Source: an uncultured Collinsella sp.
GTDB lineage: Bacteria > Actinomycetota > Coriobacteriia > Coriobacteriales > Coriobacteriaceae
Assembly (NCBI GenBank): GCA_902494555.1
Contig: CABUTR010000026.1
Span: 1-21,537 of the forward strand
Length of the DNA stretch: 21,537 nucleotides
Reading direction: 5' to 3'
This document shows, one piece after another, positions 20,699 to 21,537 of the stretch. The position numbers were made by a program, and so were the translations under genes. The notes beneath the pieces were generated by a model. The model worked only from the letters and a program-made list of their open reading frames with translations, was not told the DNA's origin and made no database searches. The number at the start of each line of letters is the position of its first letter. Position 1 is the first letter of the stretch.

Positions 20699-20738
20699 TT
20701 CACCTACCGTTTACGGTTATGAAAGAATCTTTTACCGG
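20691..20738 (+). promoter_or_regulatory. Operator-like or leader-hairpin inverted repeats
   Basis: GGTAAA-CTTTCA (20691-20702) is mirrored by TGAAAG (20720-20725) and TTTACC (20731-20736), with ACCG-TTTA-CGGT (20706-20717) at the centre. TTTACGG and TTTACCGG also recur as direct repeats 21 bp apart (starts 20710 and 20731). The cluster is suited either to a dimeric regulator or to alternative leader folds. Confidence 0.4.
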
Positions 20739-20799
20739 AGAATTGCGCCTTGTCTCTTCTCACGCGGACGGTAGGTTGGTATCTTTCAGTTGTGGAAAA

Positions 20800-20839
20800 G
20801 CGCGCAAGGACGCGCGTGTAGGGGAGCGCCTGCGGGCGC
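20800..20839 (+). other. Two short GC hairpins in the PTS gene leader
   Basis: GCGCG (20800-20804) pairs with CGCGC (20811-20815), and GCGCC (20826-20830) pairs with GGCGC (20835-20839). They stand in tandem before the ribosome site. No T-run follows, so they are not intrinsic terminators. Confidence 0.3.
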
Positions 20840-20861
20840 AAAACTTAAAAAGGAGGGACAC

Positions 20862-21537
20862 ATGGCTAAGTTTGACATCATCGCCGCCACCGGTTGCCCG
20901 ACCGGTATCGCGCACACCTTCATGGCGAAGGAGGCGCTGGAGAAGGCAGCTGCCGAGCGCGGTCTGACCATTAAGGTCGAGACTCATGGCCAGGTCGGTG
21001 TCGAGAACGAGCTCACCAAGAGCGAGATCGCCGGTGCCAAGGCCGTCGTCGTCGCAGCCGACAAGGATGTCCAGGCTGAGCGTTTCGCCGGCAAGCCCAT
21101 GGTTTCCGTTGGTGTTTCCAAGGCTCTGTCCGTTGAGGCCGCCGGTAAGCTGATTGACCGCGCGCTCGCCGCCAAGGGCGACAACACGGTTGCAGCCGCT
21201 GCCGATGTCGAGGACGAGGTCGAGGAGAAGGAGTCCATCGGCCACGTCATCTACAAGCACCTTATGAACGGCGTCAGCCATATGCTGGTCTTCGTCGTTG
21301 CCGGTGGTGTCCTGACCGCCGTCTCGTTCCTGTGGGGCATTACGTCTTTCGATTCGACGGCGTCTGACTATAACAGCTTTGCTGCGATGCTCAAGATCAT
21401 CGGCGGCATCGCCATGAACCTCATGGTTCCCGTGCTTTCCGCTTATATCGCCGAGTCCATCGGCAAGCGCCCGGCGCTCGTCCCTGGTTTTGTTGCCGGT
21501 ATGATCGCCATTCAGGGCCTGCCTGTTAACGCCGAGA
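20862..21537 (+). CDS. fruA: Fructose-type PTS EIIBC component, 3' end beyond window
   Basis: EIIBC transports and phosphorylates a hexose, usually fructose, at the membrane. The 225 visible codons start with a fructose-type IIB domain (1-100): MAKFDIIAATGCPTGIAHTFMA, with Cys12 as the phosphorylated residue. An Ala/Glu-rich linker (about 105-122) precedes the IIC domain: VIYKHLMNGVSHMLVFVVAGGVL, GGIAMNLMVPVLSAYIAESIGKRPALVPGFVAGMIA. There is no N-terminal IIA domain, so IIA must be downstream or elsewhere. The frame has no stop before the window end. ATG 20862 is set by AAGGAGG at 20850-20856. The divergent RpiR-family gene is the likely regulator. Fructose is the family default; mannose-like or other ketose substrates remain possible. 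Confidence 0.92.
   Translation, partial: MAKFDIIAATGCPTGIAHTFMAKEALEKAAAERGLTIKVETHGQVGVENELTKSEIAGAKAVVVAADKDVQAERFAGKPMVSVGVSKALSVEAAGKLIDRALAAKGDNTVAAAADVEDEVEEKESIGHVIYKHLMNGVSHMLVFVVAGGVLTAVSFLWGITSFDSTASDYNSFAAMLKIIGGIAMNLMVPVLSAYIAESIGKRPALVPGFVAGMIAIQGLPVNAE

Noticed and set aside
20671..20967. 98-codon plus-strand frame running through the PTS leader into the PTS gene
   Set aside because: It overlaps the IIB domain out of frame, lacks a ribosome site and is probably open by chance; a regulatory leader peptide was considered but nothing supports it.

Overview
The window looks like a chromosomal segment of a gut-type Coriobacteriia actinobacterium close to Collinsella. This is inferred from the high-GC coding sequence, the gene content and an actinobacterial gene order; no database search was run. 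The order alaS-ruvX-mltG ... aroK-aroB ... pepQ-efp ... nusB, and separately tlyA-nadK-recN, follows the arrangement known from Mycobacterium and relatives. Nearly all genes lie on the + strand and are tightly packed, often with 4 to 11 bp stop/start overlaps.

Layout. (1) 140-2797: a dGTPase-family HD hydrolase and RarA (nucleotide pool and replication maintenance). (2) 2872-6037: a four-gene operon with a membrane-anchored coiled-coil protein, an RsbW-like anti-sigma protein that has lost its ATP-site motifs, a SigB/SigF-type sigma factor and an AI-2E-family membrane protein. (3) 6044-6405: an AT-rich island with a small two-TM gene on the minus strand and an orphan rho-independent terminator on the plus strand. 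(4) 6478-13154: alaS, ruvX, mltG, a YqeG-type HAD phosphatase, aroK and an AroB homologue. (5) 13286-14416: pepQ with a hairpin-rich leader and a strong terminator. (6) 14575-19672: efp, an Asp23 protein, nusB, xseB, tlyA, nadK and recN. (7) 19691-21537: a hairpin between convergent genes, a minus-strand RpiR-family regulator, and a divergent fructose-type PTS IIBC gene that runs off the right edge.

Working together: region 2 resembles a stress-sigma module in which the switch kinase has become a pseudokinase. Region 4-5 is the ancestral shikimate locus. aroE, aroC and aroQ are absent, AroK looks catalytically complete, and the AroB-fold protein has lost its zinc ligands and most of its active site while keeping an intact reading frame. 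Region 7 looks like a local regulator and transporter pair with operator-like symmetric sequence between them.

The most unusual items are the AroB pseudoenzyme with its cysteine cluster, the RsbW-like pseudokinase, the low-GC island with its displaced terminator, and the structured leaders of pepQ and the PTS gene. No CRISPR array, insertion sequence, rRNA or tRNA was seen. No stretch over 300 bases lacks a gene; the longest are 20590-20861 (divergent control region) and 6284-6477.
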